Part shown: one piece after another, positions 8,479 to 18,136 of the stretch
Numbering within the stretch: position 1 is the first letter of the stretch
Layout of the letters: every line of letters begins with the position of its first letter
From: Streptomyces formicae
GTDB lineage: Bacteria; Actinomycetota; Actinomycetes; Streptomycetales; Streptomycetaceae
Reading direction: 5' to 3'
NCBI RefSeq assembly: GCF_022647665.1
Contig: NZ_CP071872.1
Coordinates: forward strand, 5,332,001 to 5,396,000
DNA: 64,000 bases
Notes under the pieces: model-generated
The model's database searches: none
What the model was told of the DNA's origin: nothing
What the model saw: only the letters and a program-made list of their open reading frames with translations
Made by a program: the position numbers and the translations under genes

Positions 8479-9857
8479 TCGGAGGGCTCCGTGGCCGGTG
8501 CTGCGGTCTTGCGGAGGGCGCGTTCGATGCGGTCCGCGATGCCCTTGGCCTCGTGGCCGAGGCCGGCCTGGGCGGGGGCGGAGGTCGCGCCGGCGGCCAT
8601 GGCCTCGCTCGCGGGCTGCGGGTCGCCGACCACGCGGCCGTCCGCGAACCCCGAGACGGCGTAGACGATGACCGGCGCGTCGGCGAGGACGCTCACCGTC
8701 CAGCTGGCCCGCTGCTTGTCGCCGAAGCCCGCGGCGGCGGTGCCGGGGACGGGGTGGGCCCGGGGTATGAGGTCGGCGCGTTCGTCGAGGCCCTCGCCGC
8801 TGAAGCGCTTGCGCAGCGCCGCCATGGCCTCCCGGTCCGCCTCGGTGAAGATCATGCCGACGGTGGTGACGGTGGTCGCGGTGGCGTCCGTGTACGTCGC
8901 GCGCACCACCCGGAGGCAGCCGACCGGCCGTACCGCCTTGGCGAGCAGCGGGTCGAGCGCCTCCGTGCAGGGCCCGTCGGGTGCGACGGCGATCCGCCGC
9001 CACTCCCGGTCGGCACGACCGGGTCCCGCGCCGGCGCCCTTGAGCGTGGGCGGGAAGAGGCCGTCGACGGGGACGCTGTGCCAGAGCGTGCGGGCGTCGG
9101 TGTAGCTGGTGGGCGTGGAGGGCGCGGCCGTCGAGTCCCCCGCGAGCCAGCTCCCGGCGGCGGCGCCGCCTATCAGTCCGAGCCCGAGCACCATGCAGGC
9201 CACCGCGGCGGCGGTCCGTGCGGGATGGCGCGCACGGATGGGCCGCAGGCGGGTCGTGATCTCCAGGGGCGTCTCGGGGAGCGGAGCCCCGTAAGTGCGC
9301 AGCGGTGGAAGGGGCCTGCTCTGAGCGGGCACCCCCTGGACCGGCGGCCCGGCGGGCCGGGGTGGTACGGCCGTGGACCGCTGGGCCGGCGGACGAGGGG
9401 CCCAGGGGCCCTGCGGCGCGTGGGGCGGCGTGACGCCCGTGGCCTGGGACCGGGCGGTTTCCCGCCCTCCGTGGCCGGGCTGGGTGGAGCCGTCGCCGCG
9501 CTGCGGGCGCCGGGCCGGAGCCGACGGGTCGGCAGCCGCCGGGGCCTTGCCCGCCGCGGGTGCTTCACCGTCCGGGCGGGGCGGCAGGCCGGCGGTCGGC
9601 TGGGCCGGGGCCGGCCCGGACCGCGCCGGCACGCCCGTGGCCGGGGTGGCGGGCTCCGGACGCCGGTCGTGTGCTCCGCTCGTCGCGGCCTGCGGGGCCG
9701 CCGGACGAGGCGGCGGGGTGCCGGTCGGAGCCGGAGCGGGCGCGACGGGCGGTGGCGTGGAGTCCGTGATCGGGCGGAGGCGGGCCGTCGTCTCGGACGG
9801 GGTGGGCGGGAGGAGGGCGTCCGTTATGCGGGACGAGCGTGGTGCTTCCGTGCTCAT
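8475..9857 (-). CDS. Pro-rich single-pass membrane protein paired with the mycosin
   Basis: I do not recognise a named family. The 460-residue product has a long Pro/Ala/Arg-rich, probably disordered N-terminal region (1-210) and one membrane helix (about 214-237, AAVACMVLGLGLIGGAAAGS). An exported domain of about 220 residues has two cysteines (in DGPCTEAL and PVGCLRVV) likely to form a disulfide. The cytosolic part contains the same motif twice: PSETTARLRPI near residue 20 and PLEITTRLRPI near 198, ending just before the helix. The stop codon overlaps the mycosin start, so it probably acts with that protease as partner, regulator or substrate. ATG at 9857 follows GGGGGGCGG. Confidence 0.8.
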   Translation of the reverse strand: MSTEAPRSSRITDALLPPTPSETTARLRPITDSTPPPVAPAPAPTGTPPPRPAAPQAATSGAHDRRPEPATPATGVPARSGPAPAQPTAGLPPRPDGEAPAAGKAPAAADPSAPARRPQRGDGSTQPGHGGRETARSQATGVTPPHAPQGPWAPRPPAQRSTAVPPRPAGPPVQGVPAQSRPLPPLRTYGAPLPETPLEITTRLRPIRARHPARTAAAVACMVLGLGLIGGAAAGSWLAGDSTAAPSTPTSYTDARTLWHSVPVDGLFPPTLKGAGAGPGRADREWRRIAVAPDGPCTEALDPLLAKAVRPVGCLRVVRATYTDATATTVTTVGMIFTEADREAMAALRKRFSGEGLDERADLIPRAHPVPGTAAAGFGDKQRASWTVSVLADAPVIVYAVSGFADGRVVGDPQPASEAMAAGATSAPAQAGLGHEAKGIADRIERALRKTAAPATEPSE

Positions 9858-10038
9858 CCGCCCCCCGTTCCACGTGTCGTAGCGCCGCGGATCGCCCTAC
9901 CGGGCAAGCCCGTTCGTCACCGCGTGTGCGTCACTCTACGGGCTGAACCGGGCCGGACGGGAACAGGTCCGCCGCCCCGGGGCATCTGACCGGAACGTCC
10001 CCCTACCCCGCGGTAATCGGGTCTGGCAAGCTCGGCCC

Positions 10039-11241
10039 ATGACTCCCCGTGCCGCAGACCGGACCCGGTACGACCGGGCCACCGCCCATCTCGACGCGCC
10101 GCTCGCCATCGTCGATCTCGACGCGTTCGACGCGAACGCGGCGGACCTGGTGCGCCGGGCCGGCGGGAAGCCGGTGCGGGTGGCGAGCAAGTCGGTGCGG
10201 TGCCGGGCGCTGCTGGAGCGGGTGCTGGCGATGGACGGGTTCGCGGGGATCATGTCGTTCACGCTCGACGAGTCGCTCTGGCTGGCCCGGTCCGGCTTCG
10301 ACGACGTGCTCCTCGCCTATCCGTCCGCGGACCGCGCCGGCTTCGCGGAGCTCGCGGGCGACGCCAAACTGGCCGCCGCGGTGACGGTGATGGTCGACGA
10401 CCCGGCGCAGCTGGACCTGATCGACCGGGCGCGGGACGGCGGCGCCGAGGAGATCCGGGTCTGTCTGGAGCTGGACACCGCGCTGCATCTGCTCGGCGGC
10501 CGGATACGGATCGGGGCGCGCCGCTCCCCGCTGCGCGAGCCGGCCCAGCTGGCCGCACTGGCCCGTGCCGTCGCCCGCCGCCCCGGCTTCCGGCCGGTCG
10601 GGCTGATGGCGTACGAGGGCCATGTCGCGGGCGTCGGCGACACGGTGGCGGGCAGCCCGCTGCGTTCGCGGGCGGTCCGGCTGATGCAGTCCGCGGCCCG
10701 CCGCGAGCTGGCGCAGCGCCGTGCGGCCGTGGTGCGGGCGGTACGGGCCGAGGCGCCGGAGCTGGAGTTCGTGAACGGCGGCGGCACAGGCAGCGTGCAG
10801 CACACCGCCGAGGAGGACGCGGTGACCGAGATCGCGGCCGGGTCCGGGCTGTACGTGCCGAGGCTGTTCGACAACTACACGTCCTTCACGGGCCGCCCGG
10901 CCGCGCTGTTCGCCCAGCCGGTGGTGCGCCGTCCGGGCGTGGGCGTGGTGACGGTGCTCGGCGGCGGCTATCCGGCGTCCGGGGCGGCGGGGCGGGACCG
11001 GCTGCCGGTGCCGTATCTGCCGGAGGGGCTGCGCTACGACCCGCAGGAGGGGCCGGGCGAGGTGCAGACGCCGCTGCTCGGCGCTCCGGCGGACGACCTC
11101 CTCATCGGCGACAAGGTGTGGTTCCGGCACGCGAAGGCCGGTGAACTGTGCGAGCGGTTCGCCGAGTTGCGGCTGATCGAGGGCGACCGGGTGGCGGCAT
11201 CCGTGCCGACGTACCGCGGAGAGGGCCGTACGTTCCTGTGA
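10039..11241 (+). CDS. PLP-dependent amino acid deaminase/aldolase (alanine racemase fold)
   Basis: This 400-residue fold-type III PLP enzyme belongs to the D-threonine aldolase / D-serine dehydratase-like group. The N-terminal barrel contains the PLP-binding lysine Lys51 in RVASKSVRCRALL. EEIRVCLELDTALH, GLMAYEGHVAGVGD and FVNGGGTGSVQ follow, and the C-terminal domain carries the metal-site region (VLGGGYPASG, WFRHAKAGELCERF). Members deaminate or retro-aldolise beta-hydroxy amino acids; the substrate is not evident here. ATG at 10039 has no strong ribosome site. It is divergent from the membrane-protein/mycosin pair (181-bp spacer) and convergent with the DUF2510 gene. Confidence 0.85.
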   Translation: MTPRAADRTRYDRATAHLDAPLAIVDLDAFDANAADLVRRAGGKPVRVASKSVRCRALLERVLAMDGFAGIMSFTLDESLWLARSGFDDVLLAYPSADRAGFAELAGDAKLAAAVTVMVDDPAQLDLIDRARDGGAEEIRVCLELDTALHLLGGRIRIGARRSPLREPAQLAALARAVARRPGFRPVGLMAYEGHVAGVGDTVAGSPLRSRAVRLMQSAARRELAQRRAAVVRAVRAEAPELEFVNGGGTGSVQHTAEEDAVTEIAAGSGLYVPRLFDNYTSFTGRPAALFAQPVVRRPGVGVVTVLGGGYPASGAAGRDRLPVPYLPEGLRYDPQEGPGEVQTPLLGAPADDLLIGDKVWFRHAKAGELCERFAELRLIEGDRVAASVPTYRGEGRTFL

Positions 11242-11280
11242 GTACGGCACGCCCAGAGGCCACAGCCTCCAGGGCAGGCC

Positions 11281-12161
11281 CTAGGGGCCGAGCGTGGAGC
11301 CCACGCCTCCGCTGATGTCGCCGAGCGGGCGGATGCCCTCGGCGATCCGGTCCATGTCCGCGAGCGGCGGCCCGTCGGGGCCTGCGTCGAACGCGAACCG
11401 CACGATGATCAGCGACTCGGAGCCGACCGCCGAGGGGAAGGCCAGGGACTGGACGTAGCCTCCGGGCCCCGCGCCGGTCGTGACGCGCCAGCGGACCAGG
11501 TGGCCGGTCCGTCCGGCGACCGTGACGGGCTCGGACAACAGCTGCTCGTGGCTCTTGATGCCACCGTGGACGCGGTTGCCGATCCCGTCCTCCCCGTACG
11601 CGCGCTCGGCGGCGACGGAGATGTCCTGGGCGGCGAGCTTCTCGGGCGAGGTCTCGTCCGTGCCGGAGGCCGTACGGGAGGACACGGTGCCGTGGTGGCA
11701 GAAGTGGGACGAGTCCCCGGGGCACCTGTACGAGTCCCCGGTGACCATCGTCGGTGAGTCGTCGAGGGTCGTCTCGGGCCGCTCCCAGCCGTCCAGGACA
11801 GGCAGCGTGATGCCGTTGAGCTGGTCGATGAGGACCGCGGGGGCCGAGCCCGGCGGCGAGGACGGCGGCGAGGACGACGCAGACGACGGCAGCGGCGAGG
11901 ACGGGGCGGTGGCACTCACGGACGGCTGGGGGCGCGCCGTGCCTTCGCCGTCCCCGCCGAAGACGACGACTCCGGCGACGACCGCGCCGGCGAGCACCGC
12001 CCCTGCGACGGCGAGCGCGACGATCCCGCCCTTGCCGGAGCCGCCCCCGGCGCTGCGGCGAGGGGCCTGGTGTGCCCGGTCCAGGCCGTGCCGTCCCACC
12101 AGCGTTCGACGGTCGGGGTGCCTGGGTCCGGGTACCAGCCGGGAGGGGTCGTCATGCTCAC
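11281..12161 (-). pseudogene. DUF2510 membrane protein split by a -1 frameshift
   Basis: Two overlapping frames together make one normal protein. The first frame, from GTG 12161 (ATG 12155 is the alternative), encodes the DUF2510 module: PPGWYPDPG, then VERWWDGTAWTGHTR. The second frame carries the rest: GGGSGKGGIVALAVAGAVLA leads into a membrane helix, then a Ser/Pro linker and a secreted domain (from AVLIDQLNGITLPVLDGWER) ending at 11281. The change from frame one to frame two needs one extra base. Restoring a G to the G5 run (C5 on the plus strand, 12044-12048) would fuse the module to GGGSGKGG. As read, the gene is broken. A base-calling error, a recent mutation or programmed slippage are all possible; an error is the simplest. 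Confidence 0.8.
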
Positions 12162-12219
12162 GCGGTCACCCTACAAAAGGGGTTGTCGCCTGCCGTCGTC
12201 TGCCGTCGCCTGCTGTCGC

Positions 12220-13005
12220 CTACAGCGGGGTGACGTACGCCCCGGAGATCCCTCCGTCGACCAGGAAGTCCGTCGCGTTGACGAACGACGAGTCGTCGCT
12301 GGCGAGGAACGCCACGGCCGCGGCGATCTCGTCCGCGTCCGCGAAGCGGCCGACGGGGATGTGGACGAGCCGCCGGGCGGCCCGCTCCGGGTCCTTGGCG
12401 AACAGCTCCTGGAGCAGCGGGGTGTTGACCGGCCCGGGGCACAGCGCGTTGACCCGGATGCCCTCCCTGGCGAACTGCACGCCCAGCTCGCGCGACATCG
12501 CGAGCACGCCGCCCTTGGACGCCGTGTACGAGATCTGGGAGGTCGCCGCGCCCATCCGGGCCACGAACGACGCGGTGTTGATGATCGAGCCCCTGCCCTG
12601 GCGCTGCATGTAGGGGATGGCGGCCTTGCAGCACAGGTAGACGGAGGTGAGGTTGACCTCCTGGACCCGCTTCCACGCGTCCAGGCCGGTCTCCAGGATC
12701 GAGTCGTCGTCGGGCGGCGAGATCCCCGCGTTGTTGAAGGCGATGTCGACGCTGCCGTAGGTGTCGAAGGCGGTCCTGAACAGCGCGTCCACCTGCTCGG
12801 CGTCGGTGACGTCGACGCGGACGAACGTGCCGCCGACCTCGTCGGCGGCCGCCTTGCCGGCGGTTTCGTCGATGTCGCCGCAGACGACGTTCGCGCCTTC
12901 GGAGGCGAGGCGGCGGGCGGTGGCCAGGCCGATGCCGCTGCCGGCACCGGTGATGACGGCGGTACGGCCGACGAGACGGCGGCACACGGTGTTGTCGGTG
13001 GTCAT
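12220..13005 (-). CDS. SDR-family alcohol dehydrogenase
   Basis: This 261-residue classical short-chain dehydrogenase has NAD(P)-binding TGAGSGIG (19-26), NNAG (91-94), catalytic Ser146, Tyr160 and Lys164 (YTASK), and the C-terminal LVDGG. Asp at CGDID (about 43-45) favours NAD over NADP. It is the last gene of the minus-strand operon glnA4-like / aldehyde dehydrogenase / SDR, five bases after the dehydrogenase stop. In the proposed pathway it would oxidise the alcohol of gamma-glutamylethanolamide to an aldehyde, which the neighbouring enzyme takes to the acid. Annotators often call such proteins 3-oxoacyl-ACP reductase; the context argues against that here. Confidence 0.88.
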   Translation of the reverse strand: MTTDNTVCRRLVGRTAVITGAGSGIGLATARRLASEGANVVCGDIDETAGKAAADEVGGTFVRVDVTDAEQVDALFRTAFDTYGSVDIAFNNAGISPPDDDSILETGLDAWKRVQEVNLTSVYLCCKAAIPYMQRQGRGSIINTASFVARMGAATSQISYTASKGGVLAMSRELGVQFAREGIRVNALCPGPVNTPLLQELFAKDPERAARRLVHIPVGRFADADEIAAAVAFLASDDSSFVNATDFLVDGGISGAYVTPL

Positions 13006-13010
13006 GCTGT

Positions 13011-14381
13011 TCAGGCCTCCGTGCTGATGAAGACGTTCTTGGTTTCGGTGAAGGCGGTGAGGGCGTCCGGGCCGAGTTCACGGCCGAGTCCCGACTGCTT
13101 GTAGCCGCCGAACGGGGTCCAGTAGCGGACGCTGGAGTGGGAGTTGACGGAGAGGTTGCCGGCGGCGACCGCGCCGGAGACGCGCAGGGCGCGGCCCACG
13201 TCACGGGTCCAGATGGAGCCGGAGAGGCCGTACTCGGTCGCGTTGGCGAGCCGTACGGCGTCGTCCTCGTCGTCGAAGGGGAGGACGACCGCGACGGGGC
13301 CGAAGACCTCCTCGGTGGCGATCGGGGCGTCCGGGTCCACGTCGGTGACGAGGGTCGGCGGGAACCAGAAGCCGGGGCCCTCGGGGGCGCTGCCGCGGAG
13401 CGTCGCCAGGTCGTCGGTGACGTAGGAGCGTACGCGGTCCAGCTGCGCCCGCGAGATGAGCGGGCCCATCTGCGTCTTCTCGTCCGCCGGGTCGCCGACG
13501 ACGACCGACTTCAGGGCCGGGGCCAGCCGGTCCAGGAAGTCGTCGTACACGGACCGCTGGACGAGGATGCGGGTGCGGGCGCAGCAGTCCTGGCCGCTGT
13601 TGTCGAGGAACGCCATCGGCGCGCTGAGGGCGGCGGCCTCGATGTCGGCGTCGGCGAAGACGATGTTGGGGCTCTTGCCGCCGAGTTCGAGGGTCAGCCG
13701 CTTCACGCGGTCGGCGCACAGGGCCATGATCTGCTTGCCGACACGGGTGGAGCCGGTGAACACGATCTTGGCGACGTCCGGGTGGCGTACGAGAGCGTCG
13801 CCCGCGATGTCGCCGCGGCCGGGAAGCACCTGGAAGAGATCCTCGGGGAGGCCCGCCTCCAGGGCGAGCCCGGCGAGGCGCAGGGCGGTCAGCGGGGTGG
13901 TCTCGGCGGGCTTGAGGATGACGGCGTTGCCTGCGGCGAGCGCGGGTGCGGCGCCCCAGGCGGCGATCGGCATGGGGAAGTTCCAGGGCGCGATGACGCC
14001 GATGACGCCGAGGGGTTCGAGGAGCGTGACGTCGATTCCGCCGGGTACGGGGATCTGGCGGCCGGTGAGCCGCTCCACTCCCCCGGCGGCGTAGTCGAGC
14101 AGATCGCGGACGTTGCCGGCTTCCCAGCGGGCGTTGCCGATGGTGTGGCCGGCCTCGCGGACCTCCAGCCGCGCCAGTTCCTCGATGTGGTCGTCGACGG
14201 TGGCAGCGAAGCGGCGCAGCAGCCTGGCGCGATCGGCCGGGGCGGCGGCCGCCCAGGTGCGCTGGGCCCGTGCGGCGCGTACGACGGCGGCGTCGGCGGC
14301 GGCCGCGTCGGCGCCGGGGATCGTGTCGATGACCTCTTCCGTGGCGGGGTTGAGGATGTCGAGTGCGTACGGGTGGGACAA
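13011..14381 (-). CDS. NAD-dependent aldehyde dehydrogenase
   Basis: This 456-residue aldehyde dehydrogenase has all catalytic features: Asn134 in PWNFP, Lys157 in LKPAE, general base Glu232 in LELGGKSPN and nucleophile Cys266 in NSGQDCCART. The C-terminal PFGGYKQSGLGRELG is also standard. The start is TTG at 14381: GAGG lies six bases before it, overlapping the end of the glnA4-like gene, and no conserved sequence lies upstream. It resembles gamma-aminobutyraldehyde/gamma-glutamyl-aldehyde dehydrogenases. Located between the glutamine-synthetase-like and SDR genes, it should oxidise the gamma-glutamyl aldehyde intermediate. A single-residue slip in start choice is possible. Confidence 0.92.
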   Translation of the reverse strand: MSHPYALDILNPATEEVIDTIPGADAAAADAAVVRAARAQRTWAAAAPADRARLLRRFAATVDDHIEELARLEVREAGHTIGNARWEAGNVRDLLDYAAGGVERLTGRQIPVPGGIDVTLLEPLGVIGVIAPWNFPMPIAAWGAAPALAAGNAVILKPAETTPLTALRLAGLALEAGLPEDLFQVLPGRGDIAGDALVRHPDVAKIVFTGSTRVGKQIMALCADRVKRLTLELGGKSPNIVFADADIEAAALSAPMAFLDNSGQDCCARTRILVQRSVYDDFLDRLAPALKSVVVGDPADEKTQMGPLISRAQLDRVRSYVTDDLATLRGSAPEGPGFWFPPTLVTDVDPDAPIATEEVFGPVAVVLPFDDEDDAVRLANATEYGLSGSIWTRDVGRALRVSGAVAAGNLSVNSHSSVRYWTPFGGYKQSGLGRELGPDALTAFTETKNVFISTEA

Positions 14382-14389
14382 GTGGTGCC

Positions 14390-15763
14390 TCACATGCGTT
14401 CGAAGGAGCGGCGGAGCTCCCAGTCGGTCACCGCGGCGTCGAAGGCTGCCAGCTCGACCCGCGCCATGTTGCGGTAGTGGGCGACGACCTCGTCGCCGAA
14501 GGCGGCTTTGGCGATGGGGCTGTTCTCCCAGAGCTCGGCGGCCTCCCGCAGGGTCGTCGGTACGTGGGCGTAGGCGCCGGTGTAGGCGTTGCCCGAGCAG
14601 ATCTCGGGGAGCTCCAGCTGCTGTTCGACGCCGTACAGGCCGGCCGCGACCATGCCGGCGACAGCGAGGTGCGGGTTGACGTCGCCGCCGGGGAGGCGGT
14701 TCTCGAAGCGCATGGAGCGGCCGTGGCCGACGACGCGCAGGGCGCAGGTGCGGTTGTCGAGGCCCCAGGCGACGGCGGTGGGGGCGAACGATCCCGGCTG
14801 GAAGCGCTTGTACGAGTTGATGTTCGGGGCATAGAGGAGGGAGAAGTCGCGGAGCGCGGCGAGCTGTCCGGCGAGGAAGTGGCGCATGACCGGCGACATG
14901 CCGTGGTCCCGGCCGCTGCCGTCGCCGGCCATGGCGTTGCGGCCTTCGGCGTCCTGGAGGGACAGGTGGATGTGGCAGGAGTTGCCCTCGCGCTCGTTGT
15001 ACTTCGCCATGAAGGTGAGCGAGACGCCTTCCTGGGCGGCGATCTCCTTGGCGCCGGTCTTGTAGACGGCGTGCTGGTCGCAGGTGACGAGGGCCTCGTC
15101 GTAGCGGAAGGCGATCTCGTGCTGGCCGGGGTTGCACTCGCCCTTGGCGGACTCGACGGTCAGTCCGGCGCCGGCCATCTCGTTGCGGATACGGCGCAGC
15201 AGGGGCTCGATGCGGCCGGTGCCGAGGACCGAGTAGTCGATGTTGTACTGGTTGGCCGGGGTGAGGCCGCGGTAGTTGGCGTCCCAGGCCTGCTCGTAGG
15301 AGTCCTTGAAGACGATGAACTCCAGCTCGGTGCCGACGTGCGCGGTGTAGCCGAGCGCGGCGAGGCGCTCCAGCTGGCGGCGCAGGATCTGGCGGGGTGC
15401 GGCGACGACGGGGCCGCCGTCGTTCCAGGCGAGGTCGGCGATGAGCATCGCCGTGCCGGCGTTCCAGGGGACGCGGCGCAGGGTGGCGAGGTCGGGGTGC
15501 ATGGCGAAGTCGCCGTATCCGCGGTCCCAGGAGGACATCTCGTAGCCGTCCACCGTGTTCATCTCGGTGTCGACGGCGAGCAGGTAGTTGCAGCCCTCGG
15601 TGCCGTGCTCCAGTACCTCGGCGAGGAAGAAGGGCGCGGCGAACCGCTTGCCCTGGAGCCGCCCCTGCATGTCGGGGAAGGCCAGGACGACGGTGTCGAT
15701 CTCACCGCTCGCGACGAGTGCGCGTAGCTCGTCGAGGGGCAGCGGGGGTGTGCGGTCTGCCAC
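14390..15763 (-). CDS. glnA4: Glutamine synthetase-like gamma-glutamylamide ligase (GlnA4 type)
   Basis: This 457-residue member of the glutamine synthetase superfamily uses ATP to join glutamate to an amine. Beta-grasp and catalytic domains are complete: GTELEFIVF, ECNPGQHEIAFRY, HIHLSLQD, FENRLPGGDVNPHLA. In Streptomyces such paralogues handle polyamines (GlnA2, GlnA3) or ethanolamine (GlnA4) instead of ammonia. The neighbours here favour the GlnA4 role: an ethanolamine-type permease, alcohol and aldehyde dehydrogenases and a gamma-glutamyl hydrolase. GTG at 15763 follows GAAGGAG. It is the first gene of the minus-strand operon, divergent from the FadR-type regulator. The exact amine is inferred from context. 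Confidence 0.85.
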   Translation of the reverse strand: MADRTPPLPLDELRALVASGEIDTVVLAFPDMQGRLQGKRFAAPFFLAEVLEHGTEGCNYLLAVDTEMNTVDGYEMSSWDRGYGDFAMHPDLATLRRVPWNAGTAMLIADLAWNDGGPVVAAPRQILRRQLERLAALGYTAHVGTELEFIVFKDSYEQAWDANYRGLTPANQYNIDYSVLGTGRIEPLLRRIRNEMAGAGLTVESAKGECNPGQHEIAFRYDEALVTCDQHAVYKTGAKEIAAQEGVSLTFMAKYNEREGNSCHIHLSLQDAEGRNAMAGDGSGRDHGMSPVMRHFLAGQLAALRDFSLLYAPNINSYKRFQPGSFAPTAVAWGLDNRTCALRVVGHGRSMRFENRLPGGDVNPHLAVAGMVAAGLYGVEQQLELPEICSGNAYTGAYAHVPTTLREAAELWENSPIAKAAFGDEVVAHYRNMARVELAAFDAAVTDWELRRSFERM

Positions 15764-15840
15764 GGATTACGCTCCTTCGGTCAGCCGGGAGCACTTAAGG
15801 TATTGCCGAAGACCATTGCTTGGGAAGGGGAAACCGCGAC
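15764..15840. promoter_or_regulatory. Divergent promoter between glnA4-like gene and FadR-type regulator
   Basis: This 77-bp spacer carries the control elements for both directions. ATTGC occurs twice with a 13-bp period (15802-15806 and 15815-15819), the second within CCATTGC (15813-15819). The inverse heptamer GCAATGG recurs before the permease (16625-16631), suggesting shared binding by the neighbouring regulator. Ribosome sites flank both ends. Confidence 0.45.
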
Positions 15841-16569
15841 GTGACGAGGAAAAGCGAGCCGGCGGACCGGCTGACGGCCGTACTGCGTCCGGTGCGGGCG
15901 GGCAACGGCTTCGAGGAGGCCCTGGAGCAGATCCTGCGGCTGATGCGGCTCGGCCTGGTGCCCGGCGGGGAACGGCTGCCCGCCGAGCGGGAGCTGGCGG
16001 AGCGGATGGGGATCAGCCGCGTCACGCTCCGCGAGGTGCTGAAGGTCCTCCAGGAGGAGGGCCTGGTGGAGAGCCGCCGCGGCCGCTACGGCGGAACGTT
16101 CGTGCTGCACCGCGACCGCACCCCGGGCGAGCAGGAGCTGCGCCGGCGCATCGCGGCGGTCGACGTCGAGGACACGCTGCGCTTCCGCGAGGTGCTGGAG
16201 GTCGGCGCGGCGGGGCTGTGCGCGGCGCACGGCATCGGCGACGAGGGCGCCGAGCGGCTGCGCAGGGCCCTGACGGCGACGCACGACGCCCAGTTGGACG
16301 ACTACCGGCGCTGCGACACGCTGCTGCATCTGACCCTCGCGGAGCTGTCCGGCTCACCCACGCTGACCACGCAGTACGCCGCCGTGCGGGCGGCCGTGAA
16401 CGACCTGCTGGACTGCATCCCGCTGCTCGTGCGGAACCTGGAGCACTCCCAGCAGCAGCACATCGCGCTGGTGGATGCGGTGCTGGACGGGGACGCGGAC
16501 GCGGCCCGCGAGGTGATGCGGGAGCACTGCGCGGGTACGGCCGCGCTGCTGCGCGGTTTCCTCGCGTGA
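15841..16569 (+). CDS. FadR-subfamily GntR transcriptional regulator
   Basis: This 242-residue regulator has an N-terminal winged helix (about residues 22-85: LVPGGERLPAERELAERMG, ISRVTLREVLKVLQEEGLV, GRYGGTFV). A C-terminal FadR/FCD ligand-binding helical bundle follows (FREVLEVGAAGLCAAHG, RCDTLLHLTLAELSG, HIALVDAVLDGDADAA); the Asp and His residues of that domain usually hold a metal. I chose GTG at 15841, preceded by GAAGGGG; a TTG at 15820 is less likely. It sits between the ligase operon and the permease/hydrolase genes it most likely controls; such regulators are usually repressors released by the catabolised compound. Confidence 0.9.
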   Translation: MTRKSEPADRLTAVLRPVRAGNGFEEALEQILRLMRLGLVPGGERLPAERELAERMGISRVTLREVLKVLQEEGLVESRRGRYGGTFVLHRDRTPGEQELRRRIAAVDVEDTLRFREVLEVGAAGLCAAHGIGDEGAERLRRALTATHDAQLDDYRRCDTLLHLTLAELSGSPTLTTQYAAVRAAVNDLLDCIPLLVRNLEHSQQQHIALVDAVLDGDADAAREVMREHCAGTAALLRGFLA

Positions 16570-16588
16570 GCTGTCGCTTAACCCGAAA

Positions 16589-16611
16589 GTAACGCATGGG
16601 TCTTGCGTTAC
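16589..16611. promoter_or_regulatory. Palindrome before the permease gene (candidate operator)
   Basis: GTAACGCA and TGCGTTAC are perfect 8-bp arms separated by seven bases, 20 bp past the regulator stop and 61 bp before the permease start. It could be the regulator's operator; a terminator is less likely because the arms are AT-containing and the spacer is long. Confidence 0.5.
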
Positions 16612-16624
16612 GGCCCCACCCACC

Positions 16625-16650
16625 GCAATGGTATGGCTCCGTTCCATTGG
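16625..16650. promoter_or_regulatory. Second inverted repeat before the permease gene
   Basis: GCAATGG (16625-16631) and CCATTGG (16644-16650) face each other, 22 bp before the permease start. The same heptamer (CCATTGC) lies in the glnA4-like/regulator spacer at 15813-15819. Confidence 0.4.
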
Positions 16651-16671
16651 GTCCGACGCGGGAGCTCTGCC

Positions 16672-18123
<1,452 letters not shown>

Positions 18124-18136
18124 CCGGAGGAGACTG

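Noticed and set aside
7228..9857. Type VII (ESX) secretion locus around the mycosin
   Set aside because: No EccB, EccC, EccD, EccE or WXG100-like gene is present within the window.
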